From Dasypus novemcinctus (taxonomy: Eukaryota; Chordata; Mammalia; Cingulata; Dasypodidae): a DNA stretch of 64,000 nt. This document shows, one piece after another, positions 46,156 to 56,445 of the stretch (position 1 is its first letter; every line of letters starts with the position of its first letter). Under the pieces are notes generated by a model, which was given only the letters and a program-made list of their open reading frames with translations, was not told the DNA's origin and made no database searches. Location of the stretch: the NCBI RefSeq assembly GCF_030445035.2, contig NC_080673.1, positions 159,460,216 through 159,524,215 of the forward strand. Reading direction: 5' to 3'. Both the position numbers and the translations under genes were made by a program.

Positions 46156-47680
46156 CAATAATGGAAGACAGAGAAAACCTCTCCTGCTTCTTCCAGTTGT
46201 TCCAGTACCTATAGCAAATTCTGATCTCCTAATCTAGAGTTTTGTAAGGCACCTGATCTGTTTTCCCCAGGAGTGTAACTCTGTGAGATGAATGGGGTTT
46301 ATTTGGTGAGTACAGGGCACCTTCTTGGCTTTATTCAGAATTCACAATATGTGTCACTCCCACTCCTACCACACACCTGGTTTATTACATCAAATGAGAC
46401 AGATTGTCAGGGTCAAGACATGGCTGCTCTCCAAAACTATTATTTCTTCTTCAGGTTCTGGACAGCTCAGATCCCTTTAACAGTTTACAAATAACTATAA
46501 TTAACTATGGCAGCAGAATAGGATCAGGTTCACACAAAACATATTTTTAAAAGAAAAAAAGAAAAGCAAGGGATATAGAAATAAAAAGTCAGAAAAAAGT
46601 GCTTGAAAGAAAGGAATGAGACAAGATGGAAAATATGTCAGCACAAAAAATAGCAAAAATGGGAATTTTGGAAAATTCCTCTATATTCCCCTCCTTTCTT
46701 TTGAACAAGAATAAAGAAGCAACTTCTAACTTCCCCATGGTTTATCTTTCACCTTCTCTCTCCATTAATTTCTCTTAACTACTCTTAAAATCTTTCAATT
46801 ACATATGAGAACAATAAAAATAAAACCATGTTAAGAAATATTGATGGGACAACTATCAGCTGTTATAACATTATGCAGCATCTTATATTTGCAAAAGGCT
46901 TTCCTATTCTTAGCAAAATGCAAAGGATAACTAGTAAATCATTGTTATTCACTACATACTTCTGGTGAACTAATTCCTAATTCACTGGCTAATCAGTGAA
47001 TTAGTAGTGTGCATCCAGTGAAACAAATAGCTAGTCAATACACATTCCTAATTGAAACATGAAAAAAATGGTAATTTATTTTAATATCAATTTTTGCCTA
47101 AATTTACTGCCTCAAAATCTTTTAGGATAAAATTTTAGTGTTATATAATTATTTGGTATGAACTATTTTGACTAAACATGCATTGAAGAAGAGAATAATA
47201 CTGCCTACATAACGTGGAGTGGAGAAGAAAAACGAGGAGGTCAGTATGTATTTTCAGAGGAGACTAGAAGGGTGAAGCAATCAATCAAAGAGAAGGGAGG
47301 AAAGTCCAGCACTGCACCATCTGTTATTCCCAGCAAGAAAAGAACCGTAACCTTGTTACCCTATCCAGTTGCTTTAAGTGATTTCAGAAGAAAGGATAGC
47401 AACAGTTACCTTATCGCCATGCACACAGAGTAAGTTCTGGCTTGACCTGTTTGCCGGAAGACAAATACTCTCAGGTCCCTAGATGGTGAACTGCAATTCA
47501 ATCTGGAACCTTGGGCAATTCCGGGTGGTTGTGGAGTGATTAACCAGACAGCCAAAGATCCCTATCCCTAGGGAAGTAGGGATTTAGGAAGACACAAAGG
47601 CAGAAGATGGCTCGGCAAAACCAGCAGACATCCACCGCCACTGTCTTCGTCTGGACAGTTGTTCCAGTTACCAGGAGGCT
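46156..47680. other. Unique DNA upstream of the CpG island
   Basis: No repeat family recognised. Contains a 10-bp-arm hairpin (46977-47004). CpG and GC content rise toward the right end. It may hold upstream regulatory sequence. Confidence 0.4.
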
Positions 47681-47685
47681 TTCGG

Positions 47686-47699
47686 GTTGCCATGGCAAT
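47686..47699. promoter_or_regulatory. RFX X-box candidate
   Basis: GTTGCCATGGCAAT matches 13 of 14 bases of the palindromic RFX consensus GTTGCCATGGCAAC. RFX factors drive ciliary and other genes from such sites near promoters. The CpG-rich block begins about 230 bp downstream. Binding is inferred from the motif only. Confidence 0.5.
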
Positions 47700-48034
47700 T
47701 GTTTGCCTCTGCTGCAAAATCAAAGCAGAACCTCTGAAGTTAGGTACTAAACACCGGAGCTCCACAAATGCAAAGACAAGTTGGGGAGGGAAAAGAGAAC
47801 AAGGATTACGTATGTAATAGGTTACAACTTCTACGACTAGAGGGTCTTGTTAAAATCGAATTTTGCATTTGTTTTTGTAAGAGGATACAGCCCCTACCTG
47901 ACATTATTCATTAGTGTCATATTTTGTTGCCCGGAGGGAGAATGACACGCAAAACCTGTCACTCTTTATAAAGGCAGCGGGAGCGGCGAGGAAACGTGCT
48001 CACCAGGAGCGCACCGAGACAGCTCTCTCATTCA

Positions 48035-48130
48035 CTGGTTTTCTATTCAACGTCCCCCAACTGCCTCTGTGCGCCGGGCGCTGGGCCAGGTGCTGGGTCT
48101 GGGGAAATGAAACACGCCTCCGCCCTCAAA
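48035..48130 (+). repeat. L2/MIR3-like relic inside the CpG island
   Basis: CTGTGCGCCGGGCGCTGGGCC, AGGTGCTGGGTCTGGGG and CGCCCTCAAAAA parallel the L2/MIR3 block that elsewhere reads CTATGTGCCAGGCACTGTGC, AGGTGCTGGGGA and CTGCCCTCA. It retains CpGs where other copies have decayed. Confidence 0.5.
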
Positions 48131-48468
48131 AATTAACAACGGTAATTAACAAAAATTACCAGATCCCTCACGTGCCCGGTTAAAACAACTAGGCACTGTT
48201 CACTTCCCCTGGTTTTCTCTCGGGAAGCATATTCAGAATCCAAACACGTAAGTGGAGAGAGGCAGCGCCCCCCGAGTAGGCCAGAGGCAAGGCTGGGGGA
48301 AGAGAGGGAGAGGCAGCCTTTCCCCGGGGAGGAAATCTGTCAAGGCCCCACTAATGTTTCTCCGCGGCTGCGAGGGAGAAGGGGTTTGTTTTTCTTTTGG
48401 AAACGCGGAGCCCTTTTCCCTACTGGGCTCTTCTTCTAGTAGGGGAAGCCCCGCCTCTTCGGGCCACT

Positions 48469-48474
48469 GATTGG
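48469..48474 (-). promoter_or_regulatory. Inverted CCAAT box (NF-Y)
   Basis: GATTGG in CCACTGATTGGCCC. It lies 50 bp from a second inverted CCAAT box. Confidence 0.5.
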
Positions 48475-48518
48475 CCCAAATATTTTAAAGCTAATTTATG
48501 CCATCCTCCGCTCGGTCT

Positions 48519-48524
48519 GATTGG
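48519..48524 (-). promoter_or_regulatory. Inverted CCAAT box (NF-Y)
   Basis: GATTGG in GTCTGATTGGCTCC, 50 bp downstream of the first. Transcription would be expected to start some tens of bases further right. Confidence 0.5.
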
Positions 48525-48683
48525 CTCCCCTGCCCAAATCCGCTGGGAGACGCATCCTACCTGGGAGGGAGGTGTACTGCCTTCCCAAATTTCCTACTCA
48601 CCGGGCTATTTTGCTGTGGTGGGAGCAAGTCCTGGGTTGGAATCTTCAGCAGCGCACACAGAAAGAGCGAAACGGCGAGCCCG

Positions 48684-48787
48684 ATGGGTTCTTGGGAAGC
48701 TTTTATCTTCTCCCCTTTTCTTTTGTGGAGTCAAAGTAGAGGGGTGAGGTTGATGTTCTTGTTACTAACCCTGCATTTGGGAAACTG
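48684..48787 (+). CDS. Possible first coding exon with signal-peptide-like frame
   Basis: An open frame from ATG at 48684, or from a second in-frame ATG at 48753, runs to CTG|GTGAGT, a strong splice donor with GT at 48788-48789. The residues include EAFIFSPFLLW and, from the second ATG, MFLLLTLHLGN, which is hydrophobic like a signal peptide or signal anchor. The exon would end in phase 2 (104 nt from the first ATG). The frame stops within the intron a few bases past the donor, as expected if splicing is needed. The position just after the CCAAT boxes fits a first exon. I do not recognise the protein. A non-coding first exon is equally possible. Confidence 0.35.
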
Positions 48788-48799
48788 GTGAGTAAATCC

Positions 48800-50440
48800 A
48801 AGGACCCAAAACTATTCCTTGGTGTCTACCCTTCTCCACTTCATTTCGCTTTCTTTTGAAATTCATGATAAGTAATTTGCACGTCACAGGCACATGTGTG
48901 ATATTTCACCATCATTTTATTTTCTGATTAGATGTATTTTACTTTTAGGTTGCATGAAATTAGCCTGTTTCCTAAGCAAGGAGGTTAGTTCAGTTGCTTT
49001 TGACTTCAAGCAGAGTGTAAGTAAATAAAGGTTCAGGTACTTTAAGGATGGGGTGGTGCACCAATGACTTTGCTACCAAATGGAATGAATGAATTCTCGT
49101 TGATGAACGCTTACTTTCTGGATGATTCTGTGTTTTAAAGACAAAGTTATTTCAGAAACTTGTTGTCATACAGCCTGGTGTAGACGGTGCTGTTCTATTT
49201 ACTCTTAATTCTTTCTTCCCCTAACTTCTGTGTAACTTTACTATTCTGGGGAAAACAATGTCTTACATCAAGAAAGACTGGAAATATGGCTAAAAAATTT
49301 ATCAGTGTCGAAAATGTGTAATAGTTAAGTCAAAAAATAGCAATGTATGCACCAGCTTTGAATGATTTTAATTTTAATTTTTTCCGTCAGTAATTCAAAA
49401 TTATATGGTGATATGAAAATTCTGGATTTGTGTGTGTGTACACCTGTGCACATGTGATGTGTGTGTGTGCGGTGTGTGTGTGTGTATGTACATGTGCATG
49501 TAATATTACAAATCCCAAGCCCTGATTTAAGAGGGAAAAGACTGGGGATGTAAAACCTTTCAATAAAACTTTTAAATCTATTAGAAAAATAAAATGTTAG
49601 AATATCTCATCTTGATTGTATATAGGGGTAATGTGTAGGAAGAGTTAAATATATTGCTTAAAGCATAGATGCTAAAAAAGTCTCACACTACTCATCATGT
49701 AACTGTGTTGTAAACAAATGTACATTTGCAGTAATATATTGCATTGCATGATCCTCCGTAGAACTCAAGGGTAAAGTACAATCAATATGAGGAAGTAAAC
49801 ATGCCTTTATAATTACTTGTATTATTGCTTACATGAAATATTGTTCAAGATTTGATTTTAGTATATAGCTAAAGTGAATTTTTTTGCCATTACCAGTGGA
49901 TAGAACAACTGTATTTTCTCTCAGCAAATAGAGAATTGCTTAAAGTATGCTAGATGATATTTACATGTGCAAGAAAAATTTTGACAGTCTTCTTTATAAA
50001 GTATGATGGGTTTAGTTTATCCTTCTCCCTTAGAATCTTAAATATTCTGTATAAATACAAACACAGAACTCAAATAATTATTTCTTATACATAAGTTGTG
50101 CCATCATGGCTTATTTCTTTGAATCTGTTATAAATATCATAAAAGAGGTTCAAGATAGAAAATGTACCAGCATTCTAATGCATCTTCATAATATTACAAA
50201 TGATTTGTGCTTTCATAAATAAAAAGAGATTTATCTAGTGTTTTTCTGGAATGACAACCTGTAAGCTCTTTTATCATTTAAGTGCAAATTTCCCTTTCAA
50301 AATAATAGACAAGCCAACTTAATGAAGGGCATGTTGTCTAATCAGAGAGATGTTTTGTTTTAAAGAAATTCCTTTTGTTTATGAGGAAATTTACATTATC
50401 ATTACAATTGGTTACAAAACTCTCTTCAAGCTTCTTAGAG
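48800..50440 (+). other. Probable intron, nothing recognised
   Basis: AT-rich DNA downstream of the splice donor. It includes the TG-rich microsatellite at 49429-49500 and no repeat family I can name. Confidence 0.4.
49429..49500. repeat. TG-rich microsatellite
   Basis: Several (TG)n runs separated by ACACCTGTGCACATGTGA and GCGG, ending in TATGTACATGTGCATG. Alternating purine-pyrimidine sequence. Confidence 0.85.
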
Positions 50441-50444
50441 ATAA

Positions 50445-50600
50445 AGAGCTGTGTAGTATGGTATACAGAGAATGGGTTAAGGAATCTGGAGTCACAACCT
50501 GATGCATCTTGGGTCATTAATGCCTCTGAACATAGTTTTCTTATCTGAGAAATGAAGTCATGGTTTCTTCAAGTTTTCAAATCCAACATGTCTAAGATTT
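50445..50600 (+). repeat. MIR SINE fragment
   Basis: GTGTAGTATGGTATACAGAGAATGG, GAATCTGGAGTCACAACCTG, AATGCCTCTGAACATAG and TTTTCTTATCTGAGAAATGAAG follow MIR order. Confidence 0.7.
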
Positions 50601-50609
50601 GAACAAAAA

Positions 50610-52500
50610 TAATAAAATAATTTGACGGTTGCTTCATTAGTCTTGCTTAGTAGTTCTAGAAAGGGAAATTACAAATGGGGATACTTTTAAACCTATATTT
50701 AAGAGTGAGTGAGATAAGGAAATGCTATACAGTTAAAATAGATTAATACAGTTTATTAGAGCAGTGATAATCTGGATTGTTTTTGCCAGTAAATAAATGC
50801 TATTAAATGTAAACTATATCTAGCTGTTTTAATTAGCTCTCAGGGCTTTAATTATGAGAGTTTGTGTCTCCACTTTTTAAAGTAGTTACAGTTGTGGTAA
50901 ACTCTACATCCTCTTACTATATAGACAACACTTAGTTGGAGATCTATGGTATCAACATGTAAATATCATGTCCATTCACTTTTCCCACTCACTCTTCCCT
51001 TCTTTTGAGGAATCTTTCCAAAACTAACCATAGATGGATTTGTTTGCAAGATTTTTTGATTTCTTACACTGGTTTCTAAAATAATCTTCAGAGTTATCTA
51101 TTTTTGGAATTTACTCATTTGAAAGATATTACGTTTTACATCTGGTCAGAGGCAATGCCCTGTTTCCTCATTTGTTTCCATCCAGAGCATAAAGGAGAGT
51201 CACTATATCAATGTTTATAATGCTCAACTAAGAAAACCTAATTTATCGTTGGAACTAAAAGTTGTAGTCATGGTCGCTGTGCTTCATTTTTCATGAGGCT
51301 TCATGGAATCTTGACAACTTTGTTAAAATTTCTTAAACTTGATTCAACTCATTTGTAATGTTTAAAAATCTAACTATAATCAGGTTTTTAGAAAAAGTTG
51401 GAAAAGTTGAAAAATTTCTTAGAGAGTTTTAGCTGTTCTAAAAAATAACCTACTGTGGGCTTTGATTAAAAAGTTTTAATTTGAGAGATCTCAAGGAAAA
51501 AGTTGTTTTTATTTTAAAAATTATACAGTTTAGCATTCAATCAACTAAATGAAAATATCCAAGTGCCCTTGCTTTTTAACATATAGTATTTTCAAGTAAT
51601 TTCTTTAATATATTTTGTAGGGGTGGAAGAGAATGAATGTTTTTTTCTTTAACCATCTAGACTCTTGGTTTACATTTCTAATAAAATATTGATGATGACC
51701 ATGCAAACTTGAGGACAACATAGCTAACAAGTGATGTTTCACTATAACTTGTATATTCAAAGGACTGAAAGACAAGTTTAAAACTAGGAGGCAAATTTCT
51801 TCATTAATAAACTTACTGTGCTTTAAGGCTTTAAGTCTTTAAGGTTATCCAGCCAAATGATACCCTCCTCCATTTTATTCCATTATTATGAGACATAATT
51901 TTGGCAAAGCAACAAAAAATGATAGACATCTCATACAAATATTATATAATCTAATATTTTATATCTGTATAAAGTTGATTAAAATTTGTCTAAGAGTATA
52001 ATATTGAGGGAAGTGTCCAATGTAGGGGAGAAAAAGCTGCTATAAAACTGAAAAAAAATCCTGAGAAAGTGATTATTAGCATATGATAAATGACTGCCAT
52101 AGGAAAGGTGGCATAAATTTAATGTATAGGAGAGTAATTTATTTGTGGCCAAGGTACCTAAGTGAGAAAGCTGGCTTCACCATAGGATCTAGATTCTAGT
52201 TGTAGTGTGCAATTTCCCAATAGGGTCATGTCAGGCAAACTACCCATCTTTGATTTTAAGATGTCTCATTTATGAAAAGTGAAGGCTTTCCATATGCTAA
52301 ACAAAGTACAATATGCTGTATTTATTTTGATGAGTAGAGTAGACATGAGTACTAACCACAGAGTTCATAGTAATTGCTAAAACCTAGATTTATGGTTTTA
52401 ATCAAAGCAGAATGATTAGTGAAAAAAGGAAATATACCTTTGGAACCATAAAGATAAACAGAGGAATCTAATGTTTTCAGGGTAGAGAGTACTGATAGAA
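50610..52500. other. Unassigned AT-rich DNA
   Basis: No gene, RNA or repeat family recognised. Confidence 0.4.
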
Positions 52501-52519
52501 TAGATCTCAGTCAAGGAAA

Positions 52520-52650
52520 GTAATCTATAAAATATAGACTTCTCGTCAGCAATACCAAAAGACTATAAGGAAATACCTCCACAATTCAAAAGACAGATAT
52601 TCAGCCTAGAAGGTTATATCTAGTCAAAATACCAACCAAGCAAGAGGGGA
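52520..52650 (+). mobile_element. L1/HAL1 ORF1 C-terminal fragment
   Basis: GACTTCTCGTCAGCAATAC, GACTATAAGGAAATACC and TATATCTAGTCAAAATACC follow the ORF1 C-terminal nucleotide order (compare 2878-2985). Short and diverged. Confidence 0.45.
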
Positions 52651-52664
52651 GAATAAAGCCTAGA

Positions 52665-52775
52665 TACTCTTATTCTACCCATTTTACAAATAGGGATCTT
52701 GAGGTACAGAGATTTTAAGAATTTCCCAAAGGTTAGATTACTGATAAGTGCTCAACTCAAGATTCAGACCTAAGT
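52665..52775 (+). repeat. MIR/L2-like fragment
   Basis: CCCATTTTACAAATAGGGATCTTGAGG and CAAAGGTTAGATTACTGATAAG match the central MIR/L2 block. Confidence 0.6.
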
Positions 52776-52801
52776 GATCTATCTATATGCAGAGACAGCA
52801 T

Positions 52802-55610
52802 TCTTTATTTATTTATTTATTTGTTTGTTTGTTTATTTATTTATTTATTTTAAAGAGGATTTAGATTATGTAAATTTTACAAAAAAAAATGTAAGGGATT
52901 CCCAAATGCCCCACTCCCTTCCCCTCCCATACTTTCCCACATTAACAACTTCCTTCATTAGTGTGGTACAGTTGTTACAATTGATGAACACATATTGAAG
53001 CATTGCTACTAACCATGGACTACAGTTTACATTATAGTTTACACTTTGTCCCACACAATTATGTAAGTTATGACAAAATATACATTGGCCTGTACCCCAC
53101 ACTGCAATGTCATGCAGGGCAAATCCAAAGTCCCAAAAATATCCTCATATTACACCTCTTCTTCCCTCTCCCATCCCTCAGAACCTCTGGTGGCCACATC
53201 CTTCCTATCAATGATAAGAGTTCTTCAATTGCTATAGGAGAATAATAAAGTCTACTTTAGTCCATTGTTCATTCCCCAATTTTGAGGATATGGGGATGGT
53301 GATGCCCACTCTGTTTCTAATTGAGAGTAGGCTTAGATCCCCTTGGGCAGATGGATGGAGATATCTTGATTGCAGTTGCAAACACTCTCTGTTCCTTGAG
53401 ATGGGCGTTGTCCATCATCATGTCCTTGTTTGTTGTCCTGAGTGAGAGTAGGTATTACAGTTCTGCTGAAATTCAGGGCTCACCTGGCACCTGGACGGAC
53501 CAAAGATTTAAGTCTCTGTGACATATATTTATCAAGTATAATGCTAATTATGGGTTCATATAAAAGGGGCAGAAGAGCCACTTGTAAATAACTTATAAAT
53601 GAGTTTAACTCTTGTACACTGGGGAGCATAAATTCCAAAATAAGGCACTGACAGGGTGCCGAACTCCTGAACTGTCTGTCCTTAGCTTCTGGATATCTCT
53701 AGAGCCCTCAAGAGAGGTTTGCCACTGTGTCTCCAGTTCTTGGTCACTGTGTCAGTCAATGAGATCCTGCTGAGACTTGCATAAGCATAACCTCTGGAAT
53801 GACCTGCGGACTCACTTTGAAATCTCTTAGCCATAAAAGCTCATTTACATTTAGCATTTCCCCCTTCTGGTCAAGGTCTTTTTCCAGATGCATTGCTAGC
53901 TGGTGCTTGATAATAATCCCTTGATGCCAGGGATGCTCATCTCCAGGAGTCATGTCCCATGGCAGGGTGGGGGGTGGGGAGCACGGTGCATTTATATGCT
54001 GAGTTTAACTTAGAGAGAGACCCCATTTGAGCAACAAGGAGACTTTCAGGCAGTAACTCTTAGACAGTATCTAATACTATGCTAAGTTTCGGTTTCACAA
54101 GGAAAGGTTTATAAGTACAATCATCGATGTCAAGGACCTGGCATAATGGTCTGTCTTCCTTCACTAGACATTGCCCTTGTACTCAGAGGATTCTTGCTCT
54201 CCTATTAGAGAATGTATCAGAACTCCCCAGGATGGGAGTTCTATATTCTTTTGGGAGATCCATCTTTTGGTGGATCTCCACCCACTGAGACAATGTCCCA
54301 TGACACTTGAACATACTCATATGTCTTAGAGGCTTGCCCCAGATGAACCCCCTTCCTTTGTGTCCCCACATCACTGACACCCTGCCCCAGTGATTCTCCA
54401 CTGCCTCTCCTGTGACCCTTCTGTGATCCATAATTTCTCCAAATAAAAGCCAAGAAAATAACTGAATAAAATTAATAAGAAAATGAAATAATAATTAAAA
54501 ATATTTAAATATGAAAGAACTAAAACAATTTGAAGTAATAAAATTTTTTATGAAAAATTTAGACATTGCATCTTTCATCACCGTAAGATATGTTGTCGTG
54601 TATGTATAGTGGCATTTTCTTCCATATATTCTCCCAGCGTCTTATTTTTTTTTTCAGTTTTTTCTTCAAAGGAGCTTCAGGATACAGAAAAGTCAAATAG
54701 AGAATAGTGGTGACTCCAATATACACAACACCCTCCCCCCTTTCCTCTCTCCTTTATTAATAACATTTTACATGTGGATGATACATTTGTTACAATTGAT
54801 GTACGAATATTAAAGCATTGCTACTAACCAAGGTCAATGGTTTACATTATATTACAATTTGGATTGTACACTTTTATAGGTTTTGAGAAAATTTGAAGTG
54901 GCCTCTCTCTATTACTGTAGAAACATGCTGAACAATTCTAATACTCTAAAAATGCCCTACGTTCCATGTATTCTATTCATCCCCCTACTTCAGAACCTAT
55001 GGTAATCACTAAGTTTTAATTTTTGAAGAATAAGATTCATAGTTACTTGCAATAATATTGAGGGTTTGACATATTGGTCTGTTTTTTTTCTACCTCTAAT
55101 TGAAAACATAGCAGGACTTCCCAGGATGGAAGTTTAATATTTTCGTGTTTATTGTGTGGGTCTCCACCCACTGATAAACCACACTATGACAAGATGAGCA
55201 CTTAAATATTCTATAGATGCCTGCCCCAGGTGTACACTATCCTGTATATCCCCCGTATCCAACATCCTATACCAGTAACTCTCCCCTGCCATACTTGCCA
55301 AACGAACATGAACATTTCCAACATTATAGATTTAATCACAGACCCAAAAATCCTCAGCATTCAACTGCTTCTTCCCCCGACCCTCTCCCGGAGTCCCATG
55401 AATAGATCAACCCAGCTCCCCCCAACCCTACTCCTGCTCACAAACCAGCACTCCTGAACCCAATTGTGTCACTGCACCTCTGTCATGCTCATCCACTGCC
55501 CCAAAACACCCTTCCACCTTATCATAGGTTTTCCCCTTATGGACATTGCAGAGTCTGCATTCCTGAACACCACACCACTCAGATTACAAATGCAATATAA
55601 ATCAACACAA
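52802..55610 (-). mobile_element. L1 with two-part 3' UTR, antisense
   Basis: The minus-strand element ends at a tail seen here as (TTTA)n/(TTTG)n at 52806-52853. Distal module A covers about 52854-54640 and shares blocks with 61070-62830, such as GGCTTAGATCCCCTTGG, CTCATTTACATTTAGCATTTCCCCC, ATGTCCCATGGCAGGG, ACATGCTGAG-like TATGCTGAGTTTAA and GTGATCCATAATTTCTCC. An internal T-run (A-tract in sense) at about 54647 separates it from proximal module B (about 54660-55610), which resembles older L1 3' ends (TACAATTGATGTACG, AGCATTGCTACTAACC). ORF2 is absent, so it is 5'-truncated. Confidence 0.8.
52806..52853. repeat. TTTA/TTTG microsatellite at the L1 tail
   Basis: Five TTTA, three TTTG, then TTTA units. 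It has grown from the L1 A-rich tail. Confidence 0.85.
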
Positions 55611-55702
55611 TTAACGTGGCTGTGGGTGAAGGAGAAGGGAAGGAAGGGAGGGAAAAAAGAGAGAGGGCAGGAGGGAGAAAAAGAAAGGAAAGGAAAAGAA
55701 AG
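55611..55702. repeat. GA-rich purine tract
   Basis: Impure GAAGGAGAAGGGAAGG and GAAAGGAAAGGAAAAG low-complexity sequence. Confidence 0.8.
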
Positions 55703-56190
55703 ATGCTGTAACCTTAAGATTCATTGATAGAAACAGTAAAAAAAATCTAATCTGTACCCATTGCAATATTTCTGAAGTATTATGGGAGTGCTAGAATCAT
55801 TATTTTAAGGGCTATTTTGCACACACTGTTGAAGGTGATAAAAAAAAAACACACCATAGGGTAGAAATTTTTAAAAAGATAGCTGAGACAACATTTGCAA
55901 AGAATTGAATGGTAATCTCATTTTTAAAGCTGCTCAATAAAATATGGTTGAATTTGTTATGTATAGGTATAGCAGATAACCATAACCAAGCAATGAAAAT
56001 TATATGAAGGCATATTCTCTTTCAACACAAAAGTCTTTATAAAAGATAATGGATTCCCTCTGCAGGAGGCAGATGAATTGTATGGTTTCCTCTATTTTTA
56101 AACATCTCAAACTGAACTTAGTTCTATTAGTACTAAAATAGTCAAACCAATTGAAATCCCATGTTTCAGGAAATAGTTTTAGCTATTTTA
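55703..56190. other. Unassigned AT-rich DNA
   Basis: Nothing recognised. Confidence 0.4.
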
Positions 56191-56194
56191 TTCA

Positions 56195-56445
56195 ACTAGC
56201 ATTTATCAATCATTACCATTCATTTAACAAATATTTACTCAGGGCCAATCATAATTCTAAGAACTGGAGACATAGTGGCAAGCAAGGCAAGTCTTTGTCT
56301 TAATAGTGTTTGTGTAATATTGTACGACAGTGTACATGCTAGATGCATGGGATAAAGAAGGCAACTACCAAGGAACGCAAACCCTAACAGTGAATTGGGA
56401 GGAAGTTTTAATACTATAAACATGTAAAGACAATAAAATGTTTCT
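56195..56445 (+). repeat. L2 3' end
   Basis: CATTCATTTAACAAATATTTACTCAGGGCC, AAGAACTGGAGACATAGTGGCAAG and AGACAATAAAATG follow the L2 3' end order. Confidence 0.75.

Larger units (their letters stand above)
47930..48790 (+). promoter_or_regulatory. CpG island and probable promoter
   Basis: The stretch has by far the highest density of CpG outside the young SINEs, with GGAGCGGCGAGG, GTGCGCCGGGCGCTGG, TCTCCGCGGCTGCGAG, AACGCGGAG and CCGCTCGG. No SINE or young L1 explains it. It holds a GC box (GCCCCGCCTC, 48448-48457) and two inverted CCAAT boxes. The region immediately downstream ends in a strong splice donor. I infer a promoter firing rightwards. The gene was not recognised. Confidence 0.7.

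Noticed and set aside
46977-47004. Hairpin with 10-bp arms (CTAATTCACT and its complement)
   Set aside because: Perfect but short, with no flanking motif or context suggesting function.
47568-47765. Minus-strand frame with MATRKPPGNW, possible exon of a divergent gene
   Set aside because: The start is well placed and overlaps the X-box, but I saw no convincing splice donor after it and no family resemblance. Kept only as a note under the X-box finding.
47914-48183. 89-codon frame in the CpG island
   Set aside because: It lacks an ATG in good context at its start and runs through an L2-like relic, so coding is unlikely.
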